Assembly: GCF_000416985.1 (NCBI RefSeq)
Contig: NZ_ATDL01000002.1
Location: 78,040-142,039, forward strand
DNA length: 64,000 nt
Reading direction: 5' to 3'
Source: Sphingobacterium paucimobilis HER1398
GTDB taxonomy: Bacteria > Bacteroidota > Bacteroidia > Sphingobacteriales > Sphingobacteriaceae
Positions 9,001 to 15,931 of the stretch are shown piece after piece; within the stretch, counting starts at the first letter, position 1, and every line of letters starts with the position of its first letter. Position numbers and translations under genes: made by a program. Under the pieces are notes generated by a model. That model made no database searches, was not told where the DNA came from, and was given only the letters and a program-made list of their open reading frames with translations.

Positions 9001-11131
9001 TGAAGCTTATCGTACGGTTTGCTGTTGACGGATTTTGTGACAGGTTATCGTATTTAACAGCACGTAAAGCCGCTTGCCATTGTGCTACTGTAGCGGTTGC
9101 ACCAGCGGAGCTAAGTGTCAATACACCCGTCGCCTTATTGTACAGCGCTGTCGTTATATTACCCATTGTAGTCCCATCACTGGTAAAACTCAATATATCC
9201 TCACCAGATTGGAAATTGCCCGTAATCGCGACTGTTGCGGTAGCCAAAGTCGTATTGTCCGGATCCGTAACGGTAAGACCAGCATCTACTACAACCGCTA
9301 ATTGCCCCTCAGTAAAGGCTGTGCTGCCCCCACTGCTGATCACCACAGGTTTAGCGTTTGGATTCGTCAAGATAACATTATCTATCTTCTGCTGACAGCC
9401 TTTTGCATCGGTGACCACTACGCTATACAGACCAGCACCAATATTGACTAGATCTTTTGTGATCGCTATGATTGTACTTTCTCCATTCTTAAACCACTGA
9501 TACGAATACGCAGCTGTTCCTCCCGATACGGTGATCTGAATACGGCCATCTGTCGCACCGTAGACCGTTGGAGCGGTAAGTGTGGGCTCGTCCACCTTCA
9601 AGGCGGCCACGGGTTCTGTCACCGTCGCACTGAGGGAGTATTGACAGCCTTTACTGTCCGTAATCGTGACCGTATAGCTGCCCGCAACCAAGTTTACTCT
9701 ATCCTGTGTTGTTGTTCCATTTCCCCAATCATACGTATAAGGAGCCGTTCCACCAGCCGGTGTTACATCAATTGCCCCTGTAGCAGTACCATGACAGCTC
9801 ACATCAGCGACCGTTGCAGTAGCATGCAGATTAGAAACCGTTAATACGCCTTCGCTGCTTTCATTGGAGAATCCTAGCTCATCTGTTATCACACAGATAT
9901 ATGCGTAATTGTTCATACTATAGGGAGGAGCTTTTAGGATCAGTGTATTGGTATTCGTACCCGAATACACAACATCATCTGAGATAAAATCAGATTTGCC
10001 CGTTGTCCTGTTACGTATTTTCCATTGGTACTTCAGATTACCTTCTCCTACAGCTTCCACCTTCAAAGACACATTCGTATTTGCGCAGGCAAGTACATCT
10101 ACCGGTTGCGTAGTTATTTTCAGAGCTTTCACCAGTTTGGCCTCACTTGGCGCCTGCTGTGCTCCGCGCAGTATCACACGAAACCACGTGTCTTCACTCA
10201 GTGGATCCTTAACAGAAAGATTTGGTTTTTGGGTATCTTCAAATGCTTGACTTTCGCTGATATCCGTAAAGGTCACATTGTCCGTACTTGATTGCCATTG
10301 GTAATAACAAGCATTGATAACCCCGTTGATATTGATGCTTTTGTTGCCCAGCGTCATACTGGAGTAACTGGGCAGAGCGGCATTCCAGGTAATCGGCGAG
10401 TTGGCCAGTTGTATATCATTGGCCTGTCCCCCAGCAAGTATAGTGAATGGCGCTGCAAAAAGCTGCGTACGCAATGCCGCTCTACTTCCTGCTATCGTTA
10501 TAGGGGATAGTTTAGCCTGAAAGGCATTCTCCTGATCAACTGCAGGGCTTCCCTGTAGATTTGCTACGATAACAGACTGCCTCGGCGCATTATTAGGATC
10601 CAGTGATACGGACGAAGACAGGTATCCTAGGTTTTGTATAGACGGATCTGTATCCCAGGCTGTCCGGTTGATCAGCATCGCAGCGTGGATTTTCAACGTC
10701 TCTGTATAAGCAAATAGCTGATCGCCTGATATTCCCAGTTCAAAATTCCCTTCGTATTTTGTGATATTCCCTTTAGAAGCCTTGCTGTTGATGCCGTCCA
10801 GTGTGATCACAATATGCTGACCGCCCGGGATCGCTTCGTCGCTGCTCCAGGTCAACTGACCGTCTGTAGTGGCCTGTCCATACGTCTGGAAAGCATTACC
10901 CAGCCAGCCTCGATCCGTAAAGTGGATAGCTGTTTTCGCTGGGAGATAATCCAGTACAACAAATGAAAAAGCATCTTTCTTCACCGTTGTAAAATCAGTA
11001 TCACCGATTTGATACCCCGTAAAGGCGACCAGTCCATGGTCGTCTGTACATTGTGCAAAGGTGTGATGGCCCATTCCCAAGAAGAGAAATAATGCCATCA
11101 GATATTTCAGGGTATTAGCTGTTTTTTTCAT
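6068..11131 (-). CDS. Giant T9SS type B surface protein with Ig-like, SprB-like, cadherin-like and FN3 repeats
   Basis: About 1,687 aa from the ATG at 11131, chosen because it starts a standard signal peptide (MKKTANTLKYLMALFLFLG, cleavage near FAQ). The upstream ATG at 11155 would overlap the previous gene. Order: a lamin-tail-like N-domain, an Ig-like domain, two SprB-type repeats (NVSC/GGTAPYTYxW and SYTVTITDSKGCQ patterns, about 445-600), several cadherin/VCBS-like repeats (DVDAG, NVLTNDSDPEGN, about 600-1,070), two Ig-like domains that start with VSVGAST and VASVALP, an FN3 domain (about 1,330-1,420), two Big2-like repeats, and a C-terminal CHU_C type B sorting domain (LSPNGDGVND to the end). 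It is probably a secreted adhesin or filament. The lone porP/sprF downstream is its likely secretion partner. Confidence 0.9.
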   Translation of the reverse strand: MKKTANTLKYLMALFLFLGMGHHTFAQCTDDHGLVAFTGYQIGDTDFTTVKKDAFSFVVLDYLPAKTAIHFTDRGWLGNAFQTYGQATTDGQLTWSSDEAIPGGQHIVITLDGINSKASKGNITKYEGNFELGISGDQLFAYTETLKIHAAMLINRTAWDTDPSIQNLGYLSSSVSLDPNNAPRQSVIVANLQGSPAVDQENAFQAKLSPITIAGSRAALRTQLFAAPFTILAGGQANDIQLANSPITWNAALPSYSSMTLGNKSININGVINACYYQWQSSTDNVTFTDISESQAFEDTQKPNLSVKDPLSEDTWFRVILRGAQQAPSEAKLVKALKITTQPVDVLACANTNVSLKVEAVGEGNLKYQWKIRNRTTGKSDFISDDVVYSGTNTNTLILKAPPYSMNNYAYICVITDELGFSNESSEGVLTVSNLHATATVADVSCHGTATGAIDVTPAGGTAPYTYDWGNGTTTQDRVNLVAGSYTVTITDSKGCQYSLSATVTEPVAALKVDEPTLTAPTVYGATDGRIQITVSGGTAAYSYQWFKNGESTIIAITKDLVNIGAGLYSVVVTDAKGCQQKIDNVILTNPNAKPVVISSGGSTAFTEGQLAVVVDAGLTVTDPDNTTLATATVAITGNFQSGEDILSFTSDGTTMGNITTALYNKATGVLTLSSAGATATVAQWQAALRAVKYDNLSQNPSTANRTISFKVHDSDQESVAATKTVSVIAVNDAPVAVDDYVTLTEDIPATGNVLTNDSDPEGNALTVSLVIAPVNGMIVLNADGSFTYTPKANYAGRDSLQYQVCDNGVPSKCGTAWLYLTVNPVNDAPVVSVPTSIAVTEDVASALTGISFSDVDAGANPVTVTLSVPTGTLRATSGMGITVGGTAAILTLSGSVSTINAFVAAGAVTFTTASNATSNVTLTVSINDNGHTGGTALSDTKTIALVVTAVNDAPVNSVPGTQSVDQDAILVFSAANNNQISVSDVDAGANAVQVALTATNGLITLSGTSGLSVSIGSGTNDVIMIFNGTLADINNALNGLIFEPTPGYNGPASLQITTDDLGNTGSGGRQTATNTIAITVKPINPKIVSVGASTADGTYKIGDDIKLVVTFDQTVMVNTEGGIPTLLLETGAIDRMSTYVSGNGSNTLTFIYTVQAGDRAPDLDYQSTSALSLNGASIKNSGGNDAVLTLPAVGGPKSIAGQHAIVIDGVRPTVASVALPANGYYVLNQNLDFTVNFSEAVVVNTIGGTPGLSLTIGGQTAYANYLSGSGSTALEFRYVVINDLEDHDGITVSALSLNGSTISDAAGNDANLTLNSVGSTTGVKVDAKPPAVPAGFKAIGQHAQISLTWESNTEADLTKYMLYVKPEDEARLFLTDIAKGTEYYTHAGLVDGKTYEFFLVAVDQVGNRSLEAQASAKTMAEQSINFAALPDLTYGQQAVVLTAAATSNLPVSFVSSDVDIAEVYQDNNDGGKWKINVKKTGKVQITAIQGGDQAYLPAAPVVRDLTIMKAEQTIRFIGPDMLARDAGQVSLDVSASSGLPVVLSVDDPSVATVSGTQVKVLRLGTVRITATQPGNENYAAAAPVTVTVRIANDAAAPLPIRVHQALSPNGDGVNDFLTIEGIQDYPENKVTIFDKSGSVLAEIASYNNRDRVFSGNDHRDGTYFYYIDVKDNSVWKREKGYFVIRR

Positions 11132-11145
11132 GACCGAAGCGTTCG

Positions 11146-12300
11146 TTAAGAACATAAATAGGTGTTAAACCAACCGTTTTGATTGGGGTGTGGGGTTTTA
11201 TCTTTCAAATCCTGCCATTCCGAGCGCAAAGATTCGGCAGGTATCATCTCAAAATGAAATTGTCCGCCTGTACTGGAAAATCTAAACGCTGGCGCGATAA
11301 AGCTGTGGTATGCGATATCGGTCAGCACTTTACCTCTTGTACAAAGTATATCAGACAGGCCATCTTCCAACAATCCACTCAGGGCGGCATTTCGATCTGA
11401 TGTGCTGTTGGTCATTGCTGCGGCTAATAACAGCCCTGTGTCCCATCCCAGCGCAGCTACATACGATGCTGCCCGTTTTAGTTTTCCTTCATACACCGTG
11501 ACGAAAGTTCTGTTTTCTTCCGTATCCAACTCCTTGTACCAGGCCAGTAAGCCTGTCACATCAGCAGAGGATGACAAGTGCTCCGGACAAACGTCCAGTG
11601 CGTCCATCAAACAGGCAGAACTGGCCCATAAGCTATGTTTTTTACCTACGGGCTTACTTGCCCATTGGTCCAGAAATACCCGCGCCAACGGATTTGAATA
11701 ATTGGCCAACACCGTAACATCCGACTCCTCCTGTTCGAGATACGCTTCCAAAGGTGCGATCGAAAAGAACTGCCCTTTGCTCTGCGGTATAAAATTGTAG
11801 GTAATATCGCCTCCCGATTCTACGAAGGAATCTATGATCTGTTGGCAGGGCGAATACCCACCTTCATAATAATTGGCCGCCAAGGCTGCTTTTTGCACTC
11901 CTCGAGCGATCAGCTCCTTGCCAGAGCGAAAAGCCAAAAGGCTCTCTTGCAGGTTGAAATGAAAAACCAACGGATGGACATTCCAATCCGGCGGCAACTT
12001 CGCCCCCATATTGACCATGAGCAGTTCTTTATTCAGGGCTTCCAACAGGGGAAACAAGTGGCTTATTTTGGGATACTCTGCAAAGGCGACGAGCATATCC
12101 GCGCCACGGTTCAGCAGGAGGTCTTCTGCCTTGGTCAGCATATCCACTTCGTCCACTCCAAAGCCTATGGAAGCGCTCATCCATTCGACAGCTATTTGTT
12201 TCTGCTCCATAGCATATTGCATAGCCAGGTAGAAATCATAGCCCAGCTGTTTATGGGTGGTCGAACTGGGGAGCAGGACGGCTATTTTGGTCGGTTTCAT
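11146..12300 (-). CDS. Type 1 periplasmic-binding-fold (ABC substrate-binding-like) protein without signal peptide
   Basis: 384 aa if it starts at the ATG at 12300 (MKPTKIAVLLPSS); an in-frame ATG at 12318 is possible. The beta strand KIAVLLP at the N-terminus and the two-lobed Leu/Ile/Val-binding-like pattern (RGADMLVAFAEYP, LMVNMGAK, KAALAANYYEGGY) fit the receptor family of branched-chain amino acid ABC transporters. There is no signal peptide or lipobox, and no permease or ATPase gene is nearby. A role as a cytoplasmic sensor or assembly protein is therefore at least as likely as transport. It lies between the collar genes and the giant T9SS protein, closely spaced on the same strand, so it probably belongs to that operon. 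Confidence 0.7.
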   Translation of the reverse strand: MKPTKIAVLLPSSTTHKQLGYDFYLAMQYAMEQKQIAVEWMSASIGFGVDEVDMLTKAEDLLLNRGADMLVAFAEYPKISHLFPLLEALNKELLMVNMGAKLPPDWNVHPLVFHFNLQESLLAFRSGKELIARGVQKAALAANYYEGGYSPCQQIIDSFVESGGDITYNFIPQSKGQFFSIAPLEAYLEQEESDVTVLANYSNPLARVFLDQWASKPVGKKHSLWASSACLMDALDVCPEHLSSSADVTGLLAWYKELDTEENRTFVTVYEGKLKRAASYVAALGWDTGLLLAAAMTNSTSDRNAALSGLLEDGLSDILCTRGKVLTDIAYHSFIAPAFRFSSTGGQFHFEMIPAESLRSEWQDLKDKTPHPNQNGWFNTYLCS

Positions 12301-12329
12301 ATACATCTTGTCTAACATGGATACTACGA

Positions 12330-12890
12330 TTAGGTTGAGCTTGGAAACACACCAGATAGCGATATTATAAAATTCACACAGAGGTAAGGCTGAAAATTGG
12401 TATGCGGCTGACTACCACCTGTTTGTTTTGTAGTGATCTTATCTATCAAATCGGCCGAATTACTGTTTACAGCGGTGGATTTTACCGTCCCATATTGTTG
12501 CAGGCCCAGTACCATCGTCGCGTAGCTGTTTTTCGGATCTGGAGACCCTCCGGTCCCCGCCCCCAAGGCTCTGCCAAATAATTTGGGATCTCCCGATGGA
12601 TCACCTAAGCCATGGTCATGGCTGGGGATTTGCGCTGTGGTCAGCCAGACTTCTTCAGCACCACCAGTTTCAGCCAGCGTGAATCCGTTACCCATATGTA
12701 TAGGTATCCGGCCACGAAGGTCGGGCAAGGCAAAAGTAGATTCTCCATCGCCCCCATAGGTTGTGCCTATTAATTGAAATAGCGTTTCATTTTCGGATAT
12801 AGAGAGTAGCTGGCCCTCGCAGAACATCCATCCAACAGGAGCAAAATTGCCTGCAAATATTCTTATTTCTCCGACGTAGGGTTGTGACAT
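12330..12890 (-). CDS. Phage tail-collar domain (MdpB-like) protein 1
   Basis: 186 aa with the tail-collar fold (PF07484): GEIRIFAGNFAPVGW, CEGQLL, a GTTYGGDGxxxFALPDLRGR core at about 43-62, and PxHDHG. It ends in a C-terminal strand common to the family (QPYLCVNFIISLSG). There is no signal peptide. Proteins of this kind occur at phage tail fibre tips and as standalone bacterial proteins such as MdpB. It is the last of three tandem paralogues (9-bp and 6-bp gaps) and sits 29 bp before the periplasmic-binding-fold gene. Its own function is not known. Confidence 0.85.
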   Translation of the reverse strand: MSQPYVGEIRIFAGNFAPVGWMFCEGQLLSISENETLFQLIGTTYGGDGESTFALPDLRGRIPIHMGNGFTLAETGGAEEVWLTTAQIPSHDHGLGDPSGDPKLFGRALGAGTGGSPDPKNSYATMVLGLQQYGTVKSTAVNSNSADLIDKITTKQTGGSQPHTNFQPYLCVNFIISLSGVFPSST

Positions 12891-12899
12891 AGCAAAAAA

Positions 12900-13442
12900 T
12901 TAAGGTCTTGGAGGAAACACTCCCTGCAAGGCAATACAAAAAGAAAGGGTTAGATAAGGCTGCATATTATTATGGGGCATGTCATGACCACTTACATCAT
13001 CTACCACCTGAAATTTGACGTCCTGTCCTACGAACGATTCAGTGCTGTACAGATTCTTTTGAGGCACTGCAGCCCAATAGCTTTTCGCAGGTCTGGCGGT
13101 ATTGGCGTCCGTAGCGGTAGCGTAGCTTAAGTTGTTAACCGTATGGCTATGCAATGGTATCTCAGATAGTAAGAGGGTCACTGTTTCTGTCCCTCCGGTC
13201 TCTCCCAGATCATGCAACGACAGACCCGGCCCCTGCCCCGGATGCATCGGCGCCTGTCCCTCCATATTAGGCAGCGCAAAATTGGATTTTCCATCTCCCC
13301 CATAAGTTGTACCCAGGAGGGAAAATAGAGCCGTATTCTGTGATATGGGTAATAATTGTCCATCACACGAAGCCCAGCCTTTCGGCGGGAAATTAAAAGG
13401 AAATATAGCTATTTCTGCTACAAATGGATCTGATCCTGCCAT
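12900..13442 (-). CDS. Phage tail-collar domain (MdpB-like) protein 2
   Basis: 180 aa, paralogue of its two neighbours: FVAEIAIFPFNFPPKGW, CDGQLLPI, GTTYGGDGKSNFALP at about 43-57, IPLHSH, and a terminal strand MQPYLTLSFCIALQG. The central part, after about residue 105, is unlike the other two; in this family that is the variable tip region. There is no signal peptide. The three copies probably form a mixed trimer or a tip complex; this is inference from the tail-fibre relatives. Confidence 0.85.
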   Translation of the reverse strand: MAGSDPFVAEIAIFPFNFPPKGWASCDGQLLPISQNTALFSLLGTTYGGDGKSNFALPNMEGQAPMHPGQGPGLSLHDLGETGGTETVTLLLSEIPLHSHTVNNLSYATATDANTARPAKSYWAAVPQKNLYSTESFVGQDVKFQVVDDVSGHDMPHNNMQPYLTLSFCIALQGVFPPRP

Positions 13443-13448
13443 AATTTA

Positions 13449-14090
13449 TTAATTTGGAGAAGGGAAAATCCCTTGTAAAGAGATACAAAAATTTAACACC
13501 AAAAAAGGCTGCATATTCAGATGCGCTTGATTTCCGCCCACAGCAGCAAGAGGCTGTTCACCAGTGCTCGACAATGCCATCATTTCATCCGAGCTATTGG
13601 CAAAGCGATTGGAATATGCGGGGTTTAAGCCAGGCAATGCGCCAATAGGGCTTTCCTGGTTGGCTGCCACGCCATAGCGCGCTTTGGCGGTGATTTCTCC
13701 AGCATGGCTATGGGCAGGCAATTCACTTATGTTAAGAGTGTGCGCTTGCTCGCCTCCCCGCTCTCCCAGGGTATGATTGTTTCCCTCGTGTATAGGCACG
13801 CGACCACGTAAATCGGGCAAGGCAAAATTTACTCTACCATCTCCCCCATAGGTAGTACCCAATAAGCTGAATAATGCTTGATTTTGATTGATGGGGAGCA
13901 ACTGTCCATTGCATAATGCCCATCCTTTAGGAGCAAAAGGGAATGAAAAAATACTTACTTGGCCCAAAAAAGGTTCTGTAGCATTGAATGCTTGCACCTC
14001 TCGGGCATAGATCTTGTTAGACCCCAGCAATATGCCACCCAGCAGCACCACCGATTGCTTTAGAAAGCCGCGTCTATTGTTGTTATTCAT
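13449..14090 (-). CDS. Phage tail-collar domain (MdpB-like) protein 3, with twin-arginine-like leader
   Basis: 213 aa and first gene of the operon. Unlike its paralogues it begins with NNRRGFLKQSVVLLGG, a good match to the twin-arginine export motif (RRxFLK) followed by a hydrophobic stretch and an AxA-like site (YAREVQA, about 29-35). The collar core GTTYGGDGxxxFALPDLRGR lies at about 77-96. Tat export would mean it folds in the cytoplasm and perhaps carries the leaderless paralogues out with it; that is inference. Upstream is the direct-repeat motif at 14239-14258. Confidence 0.85.
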   Translation of the reverse strand: MNNNNRRGFLKQSVVLLGGILLGSNKIYAREVQAFNATEPFLGQVSIFSFPFAPKGWALCNGQLLPINQNQALFSLLGTTYGGDGRVNFALPDLRGRVPIHEGNNHTLGERGGEQAHTLNISELPAHSHAGEITAKARYGVAANQESPIGALPGLNPAYSNRFANSSDEMMALSSTGEQPLAAVGGNQAHLNMQPFLVLNFCISLQGIFPSPN

Positions 14091-14238
14091 AGTGAGGTTC
14101 TATTTTTATGACGTTTTACTTAACACCTAAGCTTAGCTTGTGAAAGGGTTCGTCACTGTTTATTATCCGTCTTTATCGTGTATATTAATAATTGCGGAGT
14201 AAATGTAGTTAAAAACCTACAAAAAAATATTGTCCAAG

Positions 14239-14258
14239 GGGGGACAATTGGGGGACAA
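14239..14258 (-). promoter_or_regulatory. Direct-repeat operator candidate upstream of the collar operon
   Basis: Two GGGGGACAA units start at 14239 and 14250, 11 bp (one helical turn) apart; on the gene's strand they read TTGTCCCCC twice. A third, inverted half-site TTGTCC lies at 14230. The same double unit is at 19989-20008 upstream of the second surface protein. LytTR regulators bind pairs of about 9-bp direct repeats spaced about one turn apart, and a broken LytTR gene lies 140 bp away. The rest of 14091-14400 is A/T-rich with no gene seen. Confidence 0.6.
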
Positions 14259-14400
14259 ATTCAAGAATATGCATTTAAAGCCAATTAAACAGATATTTCA
14301 AACTGAAGGCAATATTACTTGTACCTGTATGTATATCGGTTGGTCTCGTGTTTTTTAAAGTTTTACTTCTTCTCAGCCAACTCCATTCACTGGCCTATTT

Positions 14401-14720
14401 TCATTGAAAGGCTTCGAGCAGTTCCCGTTTATAGGTATTTCCAATAGGGAGAATAACACCTGTATCCAATTCAATCTGCCCGCCAGAGACTTTTACTATT
14501 CGATCTAAGGCTACAATATGAGATTTGTGTATGCGTATAAAAAGTTTTTTATCCAATTTTTGCTCGATCTCTGAGGTCGTAATCGCACTAAGATAATGAG
14601 CTTCATGGATAAAAACCTTCACATAATTACCCCAACTCTGAATATGGATTATTTCATGAAGAGGGATTTTTAGAACAGCACCGTCTACCTTTAGGATAAT
14701 AGAACTGACTTCAGCCTGTC
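14401..14720 (-). pseudogene. LytTR DNA-binding domain remnant, 5' part lost
   Basis: From 14720 to 14401 the frame reads as most of a LytTR domain (IPLHEIIHIQSWGNYVKV, then FIRIHKSHIVALDRI and LPIGNTYK). The only starts inside the domain are a GTG at 14622 and weaker codons. The frame opens right after a stop at the edge of the 930-bp duplicated segment (14721). A normal LytTR response regulator would have about 130 more residues of receiver domain. The duplication or insertion therefore cut the gene in two; no receiver half is seen elsewhere in the window. Confidence 0.8.
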
Positions 14721-15650
14721 CTTAAAACAGACTGCTTCTCAGGCTCGCAGTGACGTGTGTGAGCTAGTCTACAACAACCCTATTCCACCTATACGATAGC
14801 GAAAGCCCACCTCATGCGTATTGGTCGATATTTTCTGATTCAGCGTATGTCCGTTGACACTAAACTGATAACTGTAACCTATTCCGAAGTTGCCAAAATT
14901 GAGCTGCATCAGCCCCGATAGATCGCCTTGGTTCTGTACGCCCATACCTAAGCCGATCTTTGGTCCCACAAAGACTATGGCATTGATATCATAACGCGGC
15001 GACATCTCCTGCATGTGGCTCACCAGGAATGAAGGGCGCAGTTTGAAGGTATCGTCCAGGCGGATCAGCATACCTCCCGTCACGTAGATGACATCCCGAA
15101 ACTCATACTCGCGCTCTACATTACGTTTCAGGGAGAATCGAGGCATTGCTACGCCAACGTAAAACCTATCTTTTTGATAATAGGATGTACTCACACTCAG
15201 CACACCTGCCGTACCGCGCACATCTTCCCAGAAGGCCGGATCCTGATCGTCCAGCTGCCTGTAGTTACCCTCATAAAAAAGCAAACCACCACCCATGGAT
15301 AGACTCAGGTATTCATTCTCTCCAAGTTGTACCGCCTTGGCCGCATAGGCCGTAATTTCATTTTCACGAACCACGCCCAGCGAAGCGTGTTTAAAATCCC
15401 CACCTATGGCCAGTCCCAGGTTCCTGACCATACCATGCCCCGATACCCACACCGATTTCGGTGCTCCGTCGACACCCGTCCATTGGCTACGGCCCAAAGA
15501 AGCTAAGCTGCCACGTTCGTCCATCGTACTCAACGAAGAGTTGAAACTGTTGCGCAACTGCCCAAATTGATTGTAGCTCACTCCATGCTGTGCCATACTG
15601 CACAATGGCAGCAGCGATAGTAGACTTATAATTATTTTTTTTGTTATCAT
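14721..15650. repeat. Right copy of the 930-bp duplicated segment carrying porP/sprF
   Basis: Same length and orientation as 5007-5936. The left edge coincides with the truncated LytTR frame, and the right edge lies at the porP start codon, after which the upstream sequences differ. Confidence 0.85.
14769..15650 (-). CDS. PorP/SprF family type IX secretion system membrane protein, copy 2
   Basis: 293 aa, about 95 per cent identical by eye to the copy at 5055-5936, with the same signal peptide. Changes are conservative and scattered, and many third-position differences are present, so the duplication is not very recent or has diverged under selection for function. It lies downstream of the second type B surface protein on the same strand, repeating the cargo-then-porP order of the first pair. 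The likely role is secretion or attachment of that protein. Confidence 0.9.
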   Translation of the reverse strand: MITKKIIISLLSLLPLCSMAQHGVSYNQFGQLRNSFNSSLSTMDERGSLASLGRSQWTGVDGAPKSVWVSGHGMVRNLGLAIGGDFKHASLGVVRENEITAYAAKAVQLGENEYLSLSMGGGLLFYEGNYRQLDDQDPAFWEDVRGTAGVLSVSTSYYQKDRFYVGVAMPRFSLKRNVEREYEFRDVIYVTGGMLIRLDDTFKLRPSFLVSHMQEMSPRYDINAIVFVGPKIGLGMGVQNQGDLSGLMQLNFGNFGIGYSYQFSVNGHTLNQKISTNTHEVGFRYRIGGIGLL

Positions 15651-15825
15651 GTTATGTTGTTATGTAGTTAACAAGTGATCATGATAGCACGGTCACTCGT
15701 TAACTTAATCAGTTGATCATTTCCTTTACTCGTTAACTCGATAGCATTCCTCACCTTCATTAAAACAGACTGCTTCGACAAGCCTCGAAGTGACGTTCCA
15801 ACATCACTTCCCTCACTCGTTAACT

Positions 15826-15860
15826 GCGTAGTGAAACGAAGTCCCGATTTTTCATCGGGA
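15826..15860. repeat. Dispersed palindromic repeat, copy 2
   Basis: GCGTAGTGAAACGAAG followed by a TCCCGA...TCGGGA hairpin with a longer loop. It belongs to the same family as 5950-5982, in opposite orientation. Confidence 0.75.
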
Positions 15861-15890
15861 TCACTCCCTTACTCTATCACCCTCTAACTC

Positions 15891-15921
15891 GCGTAATAAA
15901 ACGAAGTCCCGATTCATCGGG
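15891..15921. repeat. Dispersed palindromic repeat, copy 3
   Basis: GCGTAATAAAACGAAG followed by TCCCGATTCATCGGGA. It lies 10 bp after the stop of the type B protein at 15932, matching the hairpin at 6043-6058. Confidence 0.75.
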
Positions 15922-15931
15922 AATAACATCA

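Noticed and set aside
11842..12315. Plus-strand frame of 157 codons opposite the binding-fold gene
   Set aside because: It is antisense to a well-supported gene and has no family features.
14401..14622. Complete 73-aa LytTR protein
   Set aside because: The domain continues upstream in frame to 14720 without a start, so the short frame is a fragment of a broken gene.
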